Shown here: piece by piece, positions 9,530-19,750 of the stretch
How the letters are laid out: the number at the start of each line of letters is the position of its first letter
Position numbering within the stretch: position 1 is the stretch's first letter
Assembly: GCA_018398765.1 (NCBI GenBank)
Contig: JAHBMJ010005843.1
Location: 39,933-63,702, forward strand
Reading direction: 5' to 3'
Length of the DNA stretch: 23,770 bases
Source of the DNA: Chromera velia
Taxonomy: Eukaryota; Sar; Chromeraceae
Translations under genes and position numbers: made by a program
The notes under the pieces: generated by a model
Seen by the model: the letters and a program-made list of their open reading frames with translations, nothing else
Database searches by the model: none
Told to the model about the DNA's origin: nothing

Positions 9530-12134
9530 CTGTACAGAGGCATTTATTTTCATACAGAATGCATTTATTTATTTATCTCAAATAAAAAGAATTCTGCATG
9601 AAAACAAATGCATGCTCCCTTGCCCTCTTCTCGTCTCCAGATGGGAGGGATCCCTGCACACTCACAGGCCGAGATGCAGGCAGAAAGGCAGGCAGTCAGA
9701 TGCATGAACAGCGGCATATGCGCAGGTTTATTCTACGTATGGGGATCCGAAGAGAGGTGTCCGAAGACGATACAGCAGCCGCATTATGGCTTTACTCTGA
9801 GCGCGTGAGTGCACGCAGTCAGGTGTTCCTGTCTCCGCTCAATCTACACCATTGTTTTGCAGGCCTACTCTCTTTCTTTCTCTGCAGCTGTCTCAACAAA
9901 ATCGATTTCTTCCTGGTTCATTTCCTTCTTCCTTCTTCCTTCTTCCTTCTTCCTTCCTTCCTTCCTTCCTTCCTTCCTTCCATAATTCACTCATTACTTC
10001 ATTCCTTCCTGACTGACTGATTGACTGATCGACTGACCACTCTTCCCCTCCTCTGTCCCTCTCTTTCTCTTGAGTTCAAATCATTAAGCAGTCGTCTCGC
10101 AGCAGCCCCCTCCGCCGTCTTCTGCATCATTTGGAGCAGCCGTGTCTCCCCCTCCTGGAGTGCTGAGATGCGGGGAAGCTGCAGTGCATTCACGTCATTC
10201 ATCAGTGAAGGCATGGGGACTATTCGGTTCGGGCATTTACTCTCTACTAAAAAAAAAAAAACAATAAGGGGTCTTTTCCGTACAGGAAAAAGAGAGAATG
10301 CCTTCACGAACTGTCGCGCACATGAAATTTGAAGGAAGGCTCAAAGCGACCTTCAAAAAAGCCCTACGAATAAGCACAGTATGAGGCGCATGCAAAGCAA
10401 ATCGGCGCCAGATGCATCAAATATATGAAAGAACTTGACAGGATAGAGGGCCAGGAACGTGGTTCTCCAAAGCTTTCAAGAGAGCTTGCGAGGCAGGTGC
10501 ACCGAACTCAAAGCTGGACATTCATTTGTCGACTTACCAATGCACCCAGAGCATCTGCTTCCTGTCCGTCACCTCCTGTAGACACATGCATTCATGAGAC
10601 AGGACGCAATTTTCGTCTTTCGCATATCCACCTTACTCTCAACATACGATAGCGTCAGTGCATCACCCCCGCGGTCCTTTTAATGAAAGGTTGTCAGGCC
10701 AAAATTTGAATTTGAAACCTCCCATTTTGGGCATCGTAATAGCAATTGTCTGACCGCAGAGGAAATACGACAGCGCAAGCCTGCATGCAGGCCTTCTTGA
10801 GTCATAAATATCTTAATTGCCCATCTTGTTTCTTTGCGCTGACCGTCGTGCTGTTGAAGCATGGCCTTGGCCACCGCAATTGTGGACCCCGGCGGGGCCC
10901 AGTGAAGGCACTGCGTTTGTATCGTGCCGGGGCCCTCATGTGCCAAGACCCAGGGCCGGTCTGAGGAGCCGAAAAGACGGCAAGTGAGAAACTCCCGCAA
11001 GATCGCGCGGTTCCTCTGCAGGAATGGGAATTGAAAATGATTGGGAACCGGTTTATAAGGAAGTCTATCACTGTCTGAAGATTAATTATTCTAGAAGATA
11101 TGGTTCCTCTGCAGGCATGGATGATTGCATGATGCGTCTAGGAAGGCGAAGTCAGTCAGAAAAGAAACTGCATGGGTGAAATAATGAGCGGGACGGAGTG
11201 CAAGAAAAGGGGCATGCACGTGTGCTCATTGTCATGACAAAGAAAAACAAAGCTAATATAGGGCACTGACCTCCAGTCTTCTCTCTTCAATCGCTGCCCT
11301 CGCTGTTTCGGATTCGCCCAGAGCTGCCCCCAGCTGCAGGCTCGCACATTGGACGGTCATCCCCAAACAGGTACAGAAGAGAATTTGAATACGGACTTGT
11401 TCACCCAACACGCGAATTTCAAAGCGCCACACAAGCACAGAGAGAGGGTGAGAGGAGGGAAAGAGAGAGGGGGGGAAAGAAGGGGGGGCAGAAGGGAAGA
11501 AGAGGAGTAAGTGAGTGAGGGAACATTCAGAAGGCACCTTTGAAAAAGGAAATCGGTGACGGTTGTTGTGCTTCCACAGACTTACCATCGCTACCGCCGT
11601 CTCCACAGAAAACCTCACCCCACTTCCCCCCTCACCCTTCTCTCTTTCCGCTTCGTCCCTCCCCTCTTGATTTCCCGCCCTTTGAGCACAGCACTTCATC
11701 CATAATTTCTGTAAACGCTTGACTTCCTGGACAGCCAAGACAGATCCTAGACGTAAACTGCTGACTGCCTGTTGGTGTTCTGCTGCAATTCGAGCACGAA
11801 GCTCATTCCCCCCTTCTATGTTCCCATCTCCTATTTCGACATTCTCCTCAAACCCCTCCCTTCCCCCCTTTCCCTTCCCTTTGCCCTCCCCAGCAGAAAC
11901 AGAACTCAAATTCTTCCCTGTGCTCTCTGTTGCCTTCGCTTTCGAGAGTGCAATCCAGGAGGCTTCCAACTTGGTTGCGGTTGTCTGAAGTAGCGCCCAC
12001 CTGCGTCGAGTAGAGAAAAGAACAGAAGACGCACCATAAGTCTCAACTGATCTCTCATTCTCCCACTCAGCTTCGATCCCTCGAGATAGAAAGAGAGAAC
12101 GAACGAACGAACGAACGAACGAACGAACGAACGA

Positions 12135-12166
<32 letters not shown>

Positions 12167-12167
12167 G

Positions 12168-12206
<39 letters not shown>

Positions 12207-12249
12207 GAGAAAGAAAAGAAAGAAAGAAAGAAAGAAAGAAAGGAAGAAA

Positions 12250-12280
<31 letters not shown>

Positions 12281-12933
12281 GGAAGGAAGGAAGGAAGAAA
12301 TGAACGAATTCGCATGTACCGAAGAGTCTCTCTCCGCAGAAGAGAAGGAAAGACAAAAAAACAGAGACAGCATATTCAAAAACCCACCGTGCAGCGTACA
12401 GTCCCCGAAAGACTCCCAAAGCTGCCCGGAGGAACTTCAAGAAGCTGTCTGACAATTCACCCTCCACCGCCCCCTCACCCCCCCCACAATCTCCAGTAGG
12501 CGAAAGCGACCCAATGGCAGACCAAAATCGGGGCGGGGCACGATGTAAAGGCGCAAGAGCTTCCCAGCCCGCCCCCTCAGCCCCTTTCAATGGACACACT
12601 CGGAACACCCCCCCACTTTCCTGTCGATACGCCAACGTTGCGCTGGGCGCTGAAGAGGAGGGCGAACTTGAGGAGGACGACGGCGCCATTCCACTTCCAG
12701 AGGTGCTCTCTCTTCTCTGGGCACTCATCATGTTCAGAGAAGGAACAGGCATCCGTCTCCATTGGCCCGCTCTGTCCATGTCCCCAGCAGCAGAAGCAGC
12801 AATTGCATCGCTGGAGTCCTCTACGACCACTGCGGCGGCATTCCCACAACCCAGTGAGTCCTCGGGAGGTCCGACTACCACCTGCTCGCACAACAGCAAA
12901 CAAGAATTGTTTTGGGGCAAAACACACACATAC

Positions 12934-13031
<98 letters not shown>

Positions 13032-14996
13032 GCACGCACATCCATACGGAGAGGGAAGGGGGAAGAAAAAGAATTAAAGGCGAAGGAAGGAATAACACCG
13101 CAAAGCCATGCATCCGCACTCACACGCATGCAGATGATGCGAAGAGGAGGACGGATGCCTCTGATTGATTGCAGGACCTAGAGGACAGAGCGGACGTAGA
13201 GTCTGAATGCACTCTCCTTCATTTCAGAAGCAACGCTAGAGAGGAAGAGCAGAGGAGGTGTGAACTTAGAAGAGAGTGGGAAGAAACCGAAGAGAGTGGG
13301 AAGAAACCAAAGAAAGAAAGCGGGTCTCTCTACGAATCATGAAAAGAGCTTTTCTTCCTTCAAACAAAGATTTTTCTCTCTTCTCGTTTCCTGCTCCTCC
13401 CTATTCTCTCACACACGCGCCTTGCTCGATCGGTCGGATACCTCCTCACTGCGTTCTTTTCTCTTTTTCTTCTTCCTTTTCCAACTCAGTTTTCTCGTGA
13501 CTGCCTGATAGACAGACCCTGCCGGTGGTCACCAAAATCTCCTTGATTGACTCGCGGAGGTTGCAGATCTCCTTCTTGCGTCCGGACTGCACTCAGGCAG
13601 GCAGGCAGGGGCAAGAAATCAACAGGGGCAGAGAACAAAAATTAGATCAGGATGAAGGGTGGAAGGAAAAGGAATGCGGACGGGGGGGGAGAGGAAAGTA
13701 ATCGCACGTATGGAATGAGGACATAGGAAGAGAAAGGCGAGGGGTTGGGAAGATGGGGGGAGGAAGGAAACAAGGGACTGGAAGAGGGACTGAGCGAAAG
13801 AGAGAGAGGAACCACCGCACGCAGGGGACCGGGGGTAGAGGCACGTGTCAGGATAGGCTCTCCTTTCTTCTTCTTCCCTTCCTTCCTGGCTTTCATCTAT
13901 CCGAGCTAGCTGACCTCAATCTTCTTGAAGCTGTCCACTCGCTCCCCCAGTTTTTGAAGAGAGACTGCGGAGACGAGACCCAAAGGATCGCCCGGCCCGG
14001 TGGGGGGTTTGTCGTTCCGGCTCTGGCACGTGTCGATCACCGAGGACGCGTCTCCCCCCGTCAGGCCTGCGATCAAAGGGGGGCACGTCAGCATCGAATT
14101 GAGTTCAAAGGAGGTGGAGAGACAATGATCAAGTATAAAGGGTGTTTGAGCTTCTAGGTCTGGGGGGCGAAATCTGAAGCAAGAAAAGAGGGGAAGTAAT
14201 TGGAGAAGAGGGAAGTCGCAGGACGGAGAAGGAAAGAACATACATGGGTCCGCCTCGACAAGACAAGAACGCGACTTGTGAGCATCTTGTCACATAGACT
14301 AGCAGACAAGAGGGGCAGAGTACTAACCGAGGCGTTCGTACACGTTGAACAGTTCCATCTTTAGCTCGGTCCACTGTCTCCATCTATTCTCCTTGATTGA
14401 TTGCAACAGGGAGAGAAGTCCGTTTGTGCTTTGAATGCGTTGCTTGAGGTTCAGCTCTGTCTGCTTGGGATCGTTGTTCGGTTTTTCCACTCCACAGGTT
14501 TTATCTTGCTCTTTTGCACTTCTTTGGGCCAACTGGTCTTTCTCTGGCTTCGACAACGGCTCCAGTTCCCCTTGCAACACCCTGGCCTTTTCCTTGTTTG
14601 CATTCAACTCTTCAAGGATCTCGTCCCGTGCTGCAAGAAGGGAAGAGAAAGGACATTCATTTACAGAGAGTAAGTTAGAGTGAAGGAAGTGAGGGGAGGA
14701 AGAGTGAAACCCGAGTGTCTGATACCGTGCGCTTTCTCCCTTCTTTTGATCATTCACTCACCGTGAAGTTCTTGTGTGATGAGTTTATCAAACAGGGTCT
14801 TCATCCGTTGTTCACGCTCTTCCGCAGAGAGACCTGCGAGTACATTCAGTAATGATAAATATGTATAAGCAATCAGAGGCACTCACCCGCATAGAAGAAG
14901 CAACCTTCTGGATCGGCAGTCTGCCCAGCCCGCAGACTTCTTTCTCTGCTGACCCATTTGGTCCCACAGGTCCTTCAAGTCGGTGTTGCACGACAT
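6395..14996 (-). CDS. MAP65/PRC1/Ase1-like microtubule-bundling protein, ten exons
   Basis: Exons: 14996-14954, 14833-14762, 14630-14328, 14066-13915, 13586-13518, 12881-12388, 12000-11586, 11333-11271, 10178-10038 and 9529-6395. They total 4887 nt and 1628 residues, and every junction is in phase. MAP65/PRC1/Ase1 proteins cross-link antiparallel microtubules in spindles and cytokinetic arrays. Family-like features are LKDLWDQMG followed by LSAEEREQR across exons 1-2 (the N-terminal LWxxLG..EEER element), ELFNVYERLG (exons 3-4), VQEVKRLQKLWMKC (exon 7), ISALQEGETRLLQMM (exon 9) and DEKRARELVRTLPNTLRKL (start of exon 10). From about residue 625 a ~1000-residue low-complexity tail follows, whereas family members are usually about 600-800 residues. 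Exon 6 (residues 214-377) is Ala/Ser-rich and the least certain part; a small exon could be missing before it. The start is the only ATG giving the LWDQMG motif in phase. Recognition is from motif memory, not a search. Confidence 0.8.
6462..6484. repeat. (GACT)n microsatellite
   Basis: Five to six GACT units lie at the 3' end of the MAP65-like last exon. On the minus strand they read GTCAGTCAG, the donor motif used elsewhere in this gene. Confidence 0.9.
9490..9656. repeat. 43-bp direct repeat around a palindromic insert at an intron-exon junction
   Basis: Copies at 9490-9532 and 9614-9656 are identical over 43 bp and are offset by 124. Between them lies an inverted repeat, GCATTTATTTTCATACAGAAT (9540-9560) against 9591-9611, with 2 mismatches in 21 bp. 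The downstream minus-strand copy carries the 3' splice site TACAG used in the gene model (exon from 9529). The upstream copy carries TGTGCAG (exon from 9653). Confidence 0.85.
9921..9981. repeat. TTCC/CTTC microsatellite in MAP65-like intron 9
   Basis: TTCCTTC units grade into pure TTCC within the last intron (9530-10037), near its donor. Confidence 0.9.
10179..11270 (-). other. MAP65-like intron 8 (1092 bp)
   Basis: This is the longest intron of the gene, with donor GTCAGT at 11270 and acceptor CTGCAG ending at 10179. It holds an A13 tract (10250-10262) and nothing else I can name. Short ORFs on both strands look fortuitous. A previously open frame upstream of the exon (MPSLMNDVNA...) is left in the intron because CTGCAG fits the local acceptor consensus and keeps phase 0. 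Confidence 0.6.
12097..12299. repeat. (GAAC)n then (GAAA)n microsatellite in MAP65-like intron 6
   Basis: GAAC units (12097-12133) change to GAAA units with GAGA and GGAA variants (to 12299). On the minus strand these read as an uninterrupted Ser/Phe/Leu frame, which creates a spurious long ORF through the intron (12001-12387). Confidence 0.95.
12920..13031. repeat. (CA)n microsatellite in MAP65-like intron 5
   Basis: CA dinucleotides with a CACG sub-block at 12972-12991, just upstream (minus sense) of the exon starting at 12881. Confidence 0.95.
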
Positions 14997-15687
14997 AGTG
15001 TGGACTCGCTTTGGAAGTTCGTATGAAGGGCCCAATGAAACTCTCTGCCGATCTACAGGTGCTTGATGAGCAAGTAGACCTGCAAGGACCAGGATTCAGA
15101 TTTCTCTTGAGAGGAAGATCGAGGAGGGAGAATCGTGAGAGTGTGCTTGTTCATGCAGTCGTAATAATCATGCACTCGATCATGCACTCGATCACATGCA
15201 TGGGCTCACTGCAGTGACAACACTACGCATGCATGAACGCGCGCGCGCATGCAAAACGCGCGCGAAAACGTTTTTTTTTCTGTTTAATTTTCCGGGCATG
15301 CATGCATGCTTTAATATATTATTAATTATATATAATTTTCGGTCTTTTTTTTTTTAATTAAAGCATGCATGCATGCAATGATGCATGCATGGCAGCATGT
15401 ATTAATAGTTGACCAGAGAGACACTAAAGAGAGCATCAATAGTTTGAATTGTTGCAATTATATGGCGTCTCTCCATGCAGGCATCTTAATTGCCGGAACA
15501 TATTTTTTTCCATTCGATCGATCGAAGCGCCTCCATCCTGAGGTAAAAGTTGCCGCTTGTCTTCGATAGATTTCCGGTCCGTTTCAGGTACACATCTATT
15601 CACAGAATCCCACCAGAGGTTATCAAGCTTCAGCAAGGTAAATCCCAACTCGTCTCGCAGTCTCTCTTCAACAGACCAACAGCCGAG
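14997..15687. promoter_or_regulatory. Divergent intergenic region between the MAP65-like and secreted-protein genes
   Basis: Both genes start at the edges of this 691-bp gap and point away from each other, so both promoters should be here. It contains a perfect 20-bp inverted repeat (15296-15315 / 15357-15376), GC-alternating stretches (GCGCGCGC near 15239-15264), a 12-bp tandem ATCATGCACTCG (about 15168-15191) and many TGCATGC words. No TATA box or start site can be assigned with confidence. Confidence 0.55.
15296..15376. repeat. Perfect 20-bp inverted repeat of GCATGC units
   Basis: GCATGCATGCATGCTTTAAT (15296-15315) is exactly complementary to 15357-15376 across a 41-base AT-rich loop containing T- and TA-tracts. 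Each arm is itself made of overlapping GCATGC palindromes. Confidence 0.9.
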
Positions 15688-16092
15688 ATGAAGTTCTTCG
15701 CCTTGGTCGGTGCGGCCCTGCCCCTTGCCACTCTCGGACTACAGCTGAAGGACCGCGGAGTCGACCTCAGCTTCTACACCGGCCTCAAATGTCCGTTCGT
15801 GCACACAAAATTGCACTTTCCCTCCTCGCATCTCTGCCTGAGTCTCCAACCTCGGCGCATGCCTCTGAGTAAACGAACAATCGTTCACACACATCTCCAC
15901 CGAATCTGACTGCATGCTTGCAGCAAAGAAGATCGCTCACCCCGATGACAAAAAGAGGAAGGAGCCCGAGCCCGAGCCTGATGACTACGAGCTTGACCCC
16001 GATACCGAATGGTATCAATACAGAAACCCAAAGAGCAAGTACCGCTGGAACGCTCTCTGTAAGTCAACCAGCTGTTCATACTGCTCAAAGGA

Positions 16093-16123
<31 letters not shown>

Positions 16124-16446
16124 GGGGGGGGGGAGACAAAGAGAGAACCACAGAAAGAAGATCGAAAAGATTCGGTTTCCCGTCCATTCACACGCGCGCA
16201 ACCCAACCGCATCCCTGCCCGCTTGATGCACGCTGATCGGTTAGGCCGGTTTAAACGACACATTTTCCCTCTGCCCCTTTTCATCTGCTTGCAGCCAGAC
16301 CGAAGGAGACCTGCCCCGATGCGAAGAACATCAGCCCCACCATGCCAACCGGGAAGTGTACCAAGAGATCCTTCTGCGAGGAGCTGAGGGAGTTTGACAG
16401 ACGCGCCACTCTCCAGGCTTTCTTCTTCGAGATGCACTTCTCCAGT

Positions 16447-16493
<47 letters not shown>

Positions 16494-17512
16494 ATTTACT
16501 TTTTGATTTCTAAATCTTTGTCCCTTTTTTCGCTTGAAGCAAGCGAAAGTCAGAGACTTATACGGATCGAGCTGAAGGAATCACCCACCCGCCTGTGCTC
16601 TTCTTCCGAAAGAATTTTCCAATTCCTTCCTGTGCAGTGACCGATCAGCCCGAACACCTTCAAAACTAGAATGTTCTGATCATCCGTGCTGGTTTTTCTC
16701 CTTTTTGTTCTTTCATAGTCGATTCTTTTGCCAGTCCTCTATCATTTGTTTCTTCTTCTCGCGTATATCCTTCCAGCAGCCTGACTGTCCCCCTGTCTTC
16801 ATGCGTATGTGCATCTTCTGATTTCCATCCCCCTCCCTTCTATGTATGTGTATGTGTTTCTTGTCATTTCCGTCTCTCTGTTCGCCTCCCTCTCCCTGTT
16901 CCCGATCGATCCATCGATCGCAGAGGTTGACGACAACACCGGAGTGTACAAGAGAGACTCAGTCCTCTCCAACGACGACCTGACTTCCATCGTCGAGAGG
17001 GCGAACTTCTACTCCTCAGGAAAGCTCAAACTCGAGCTCATCAAACCCAACGCCATCTACGAGTCCAACGCCGTCATGACGCACGCATGTTCCCCTGGAG
17101 CATTCACTCGTTACCTGACCCCCACCAGCTACCCTAACTACGCCAAGAACATCATCAATGCCTACGGCACTGTCAGCTACGAGGACTACGAGAGTCCCTG
17201 CGCAGAGGATAGAAAGAAGATTTTGCGAACAAGATCGACAGACATCGGCTCCTTCGACAACACCGTCTTTTCCAACGTGAGTGCTTGAGTCTTTCAGAAG
17301 CAGAACGTACATCAAATGAGGTTCCATTAAAGCAAAGTCCACCCCCAACACATGGTGTTTCGATCCGGTAGCGACAGCTTAAGTGATCGACTCAAATGAT
17401 CACTTTCTCTTCCTGCATCCGTCCCTCATGCACCCTTTTTCACTCCTATCCTCCATACGCCTATCACCTTCACACACGAAGACACAAGAGGGAGAGGGAA
17501 AGAGAGACAGAA

Positions 17513-17556
<44 letters not shown>

Positions 17557-18037
17557 ACCCACGGAGGTGGCAGAAGGGAGAGAGTAAAAAGAATGCATCG
17601 TGGGAGCCTGCCGTGAATCTGACACACGCAAAAGAAGCACTGCATGCATTCAAGGGGAAGGGAAAAAGAGAAGCAAGCAACGACACTCACAGACACAAAA
17701 ATGAAGGACACGAGGCAGATTGGCCGTCAAGATTTCACATTTTCAGAATTCGGCACGGCGCAGGACTTCCGGTTACAATGAAATCAGAGGCCTCAAGGAT
17801 GATGTTGACGCACGCACGCAGAGACCTCCGCGTAACTCTCTGTGCATATGTGCATGTACTTCTCGACATACACTGTGCATGTATATTGTTGCGTTGTGTT
17901 GCAGTGGTGCGGGAGCATCTTTTCTTTGAACTCCTACGAGAAGGACGGCCTGTGTTACGTCAACCCGCCCACCTCCGGATTGAACTCCGATATCCACACG
18001 GGAATTCTTGACTGTGACAAGATCCTCGAGGGTACGT

Positions 18038-18080
<43 letters not shown>

Positions 18081-18490
18081 CCAGTGTGCTTGATTGCTTT
18101 TGTGCCGTATGAGGAAGCCAAATGGCAATGTCTGGATTTGCATTTAGTCGCGCAGAGAAAAGGGAAGGCGATCATCATACACCCACCCACCCACCCACTC
18201 AGCAACCCAACCATACTCCCGTCATTCCAAATAGTCCGTGCTGGGATTTGAGCATGAAAAGGTCTTTTGGTACCACCCATTTCATCCTTCCTCCCTTTCT
18301 TCGCACAATTTGTCCCTCCCCCCCCTTGCAACTCGCCTCTCTTCATTTCCCTGGCTGTCTGGCTGTCTCTGCATGTATGTCTGCAGGTGATGCCGAGGCC
18401 GACACTCCCTGGACTGAGGCCGCGCCCAAGGGTGCCCCCCTGTTCACCGCCAACAAGTCCTCCAGAAAATCATACAGTGCGTGGATCTAA
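15688..18490 (+). CDS. Unrecognised secreted cysteine-containing protein, six exons
   Basis: Exons: 15688-15790, 15924-16058, 16295-16444, 16924-17276, 17905-18031 and 18387-18490. They total 972 nt and 323 residues, with all junctions in phase. The ATG at 15688 opens a hydrophobic leader (MKFFALVGAALPLATLGLQL) that looks like a signal peptide. A charged, acidic segment follows (KKRKEPEPEPDDYELDPD, exon 2). The rest is polar, Tyr/Asn-rich and contains eight cysteines (three in exon 3, two in exon 4, three in exon 5), an even number consistent with disulphides in an extracellular or luminal protein. Exon 4 holds a Tyr-rich stretch (TRYLTPTSYPNYAKNIINAY). The C-terminus is SRKSYSAWI. There are no transmembrane segments after the leader. 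I recognise no domain and assign no function. The gene shares a divergent promoter region with the MAP65-like gene. Confidence 0.8.
16091..16122. repeat. (TGTC)n microsatellite in intron 2 of the secreted-protein gene
   Basis: TGTC units lie about 30 bases after the GTAAGT donor at 16059 and are followed by a G-run. Confidence 0.9.
16448..16482. repeat. (TC)n microsatellite directly at a splice donor
   Basis: The intron 3 donor GTCAGT (16445) runs straight into the TC repeat. Confidence 0.9.
16528..16548. repeat. Perfect intronic hairpin
   Basis: TTTCGCTTG pairs with CAAGCGAAA across the loop AAG in intron 3 of the secreted-protein gene. No ncRNA family is recognised. Confidence 0.75.
17515..17553. 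repeat. (GA)n microsatellite in intron 4 of the secreted-protein gene
   Basis: Pure GA repeat inside intron 17277-17904. Confidence 0.95.
18037..18082. repeat. (CTGC)n microsatellite directly at a splice donor
   Basis: The intron 5 donor GTACGT (18032) is followed at once by about eleven TGCC units. A CACC run lies further on (about 18179-18199). Confidence 0.95.
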
Positions 18491-19750
18491 AGGAATAACA
18501 CGAGCTCATGCAAGCACGTCGGAAAACTGAAAGGAAAGAGGGACAATTAAGGAAGAAATGAAGTTGTTTAGTCTGCACAAAGAAGACAGGGAGTAGACCT
18601 GGTACGGGTCTCTCTGGTGGTTGGATGTACTGATCATGATGCACTCCAATGATCTTCGGTCGAACTGGCTGTTTGTGTTATGCTCGTCGGTTCGTTCATA
18701 GAGGCACTGATCGCAAGCTCTTCAAGTTTGTTTTTAATTATCAGGTCTATCGAATCAGTATCGATTGAGCAACCATCGTTGCATCCACGTGGTTGTTCGC
18801 AACACAATTTCCCCGATAATGCATGCATGCACTCAATCCGCCGGCAGTATATTTGTTTGTTGAACTTTGTTTCTATGAGGAGCATCTGAACGGACCGAAC
18901 TGCACTCTAGACTGCACTGTGCCAGAAGCTAGGCCAGAAGGAGCATCGTTCTCCGAAATCGAGAGCTAAGCGACGCACAGTGGTAAAAAAAAAAAAAAGA
19001 ATAGACATTTCGAGATTTTTTTTTTCTTTTTTTTTTTTAGTCTGGTGATCAAAGGTCCAAGCAAACTTAGCAAAGGTACGTTTTGTAGTTAGATGTGTCT
19101 TTGTCTAGGTTTTTGTTAGATGTTTCAAGTTGGCACTTCCAATAAAATAATTTAAAAAAAATAAAAAAGATGAGGTTAAAAAGATTAGGCTTCTTGAGAT
19201 TTCTTTTTTTTAAATCACTGTGCGTTGCCTAGATCGAGAGAGTGTATCTTAATCTACATAGAGGCTAATTATTTCTTCCTTGTAGCTCTTAAGTACTCTT
19301 AAACTCTATATAGCATATGAAATATACTTATGCCCATCTTTCAACTTACTTCTAAGGCTTTAAATTAATTATCTCATAAAATTATGTATAATCGCTCAGC
19401 CCTAAGCTCAGTTCGAGTTATGCAGTCGATACGTAGTTAATTCTAGAGTTAATTCCAAACATATTCAAACTGTTACACACAGCGAGCACCACGTGGTATG
19501 GCTATAGGTGAAATTGAGCTAGCTGACCGTTATAAGCATTATATATAGAAACAATGACGTAGGTTAAAAAAACTATGTGTTATGACTGGTACGGCCAGGA
19601 GTACATCGCGCACGGGTTCATATATAGGGGACGCGCCATACAGCGTATAGCCCCGCAATGTATATTTGCGTACGGGATAGTGCGTGAAGTAATTAATGGC
19701 CAGAACGCAGTATACTGGCTGGTCCATCAAAAAAATGAGCCGGTGATCAT
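18491..19750. other. Gene-free stretch, becoming AT-rich after about 18980
   Basis: No coding potential is seen. It includes a TGCATGCATGC word (about 18821-18831), two A-tract/T-tract pairs around GAGATTT (about 18986-19041 and 19156-19214) resembling the one beside the gap, and general AT-rich sequence. It looks like a transposon-derived island. Confidence 0.45.

Noticed and set aside
11253-13031. Single 592-codon minus-strand ORF
   Set aside because: It is open only because GAAA/GAAC and CA microsatellites lack stops. Splice sites at 12881, 12388, 12000, 11586, 11333 and 11271 split it into three exons of the MAP65-like gene with introns between.
12514-13168. Plus-strand ORFs rich in His-Thr repeats
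   Set aside because: They are antisense shadows of the CA repeat and of MAP65-like exon 6.
13594-13609. CAGG repeats as a CRISPR-like or regulatory array
   Set aside because: This is a simple microsatellite at an intron acceptor; there are no spacers.
14887-14953. Continuation of the first MAP65-like exon to the GTGAGT at 14886
   Set aside because: In the ATG frame this leaves phase 2, which does not fit exon 2. The GTCAGC at 14953 gives phase 1 and the continuous LWDQMG-LSAEEREQR motif.
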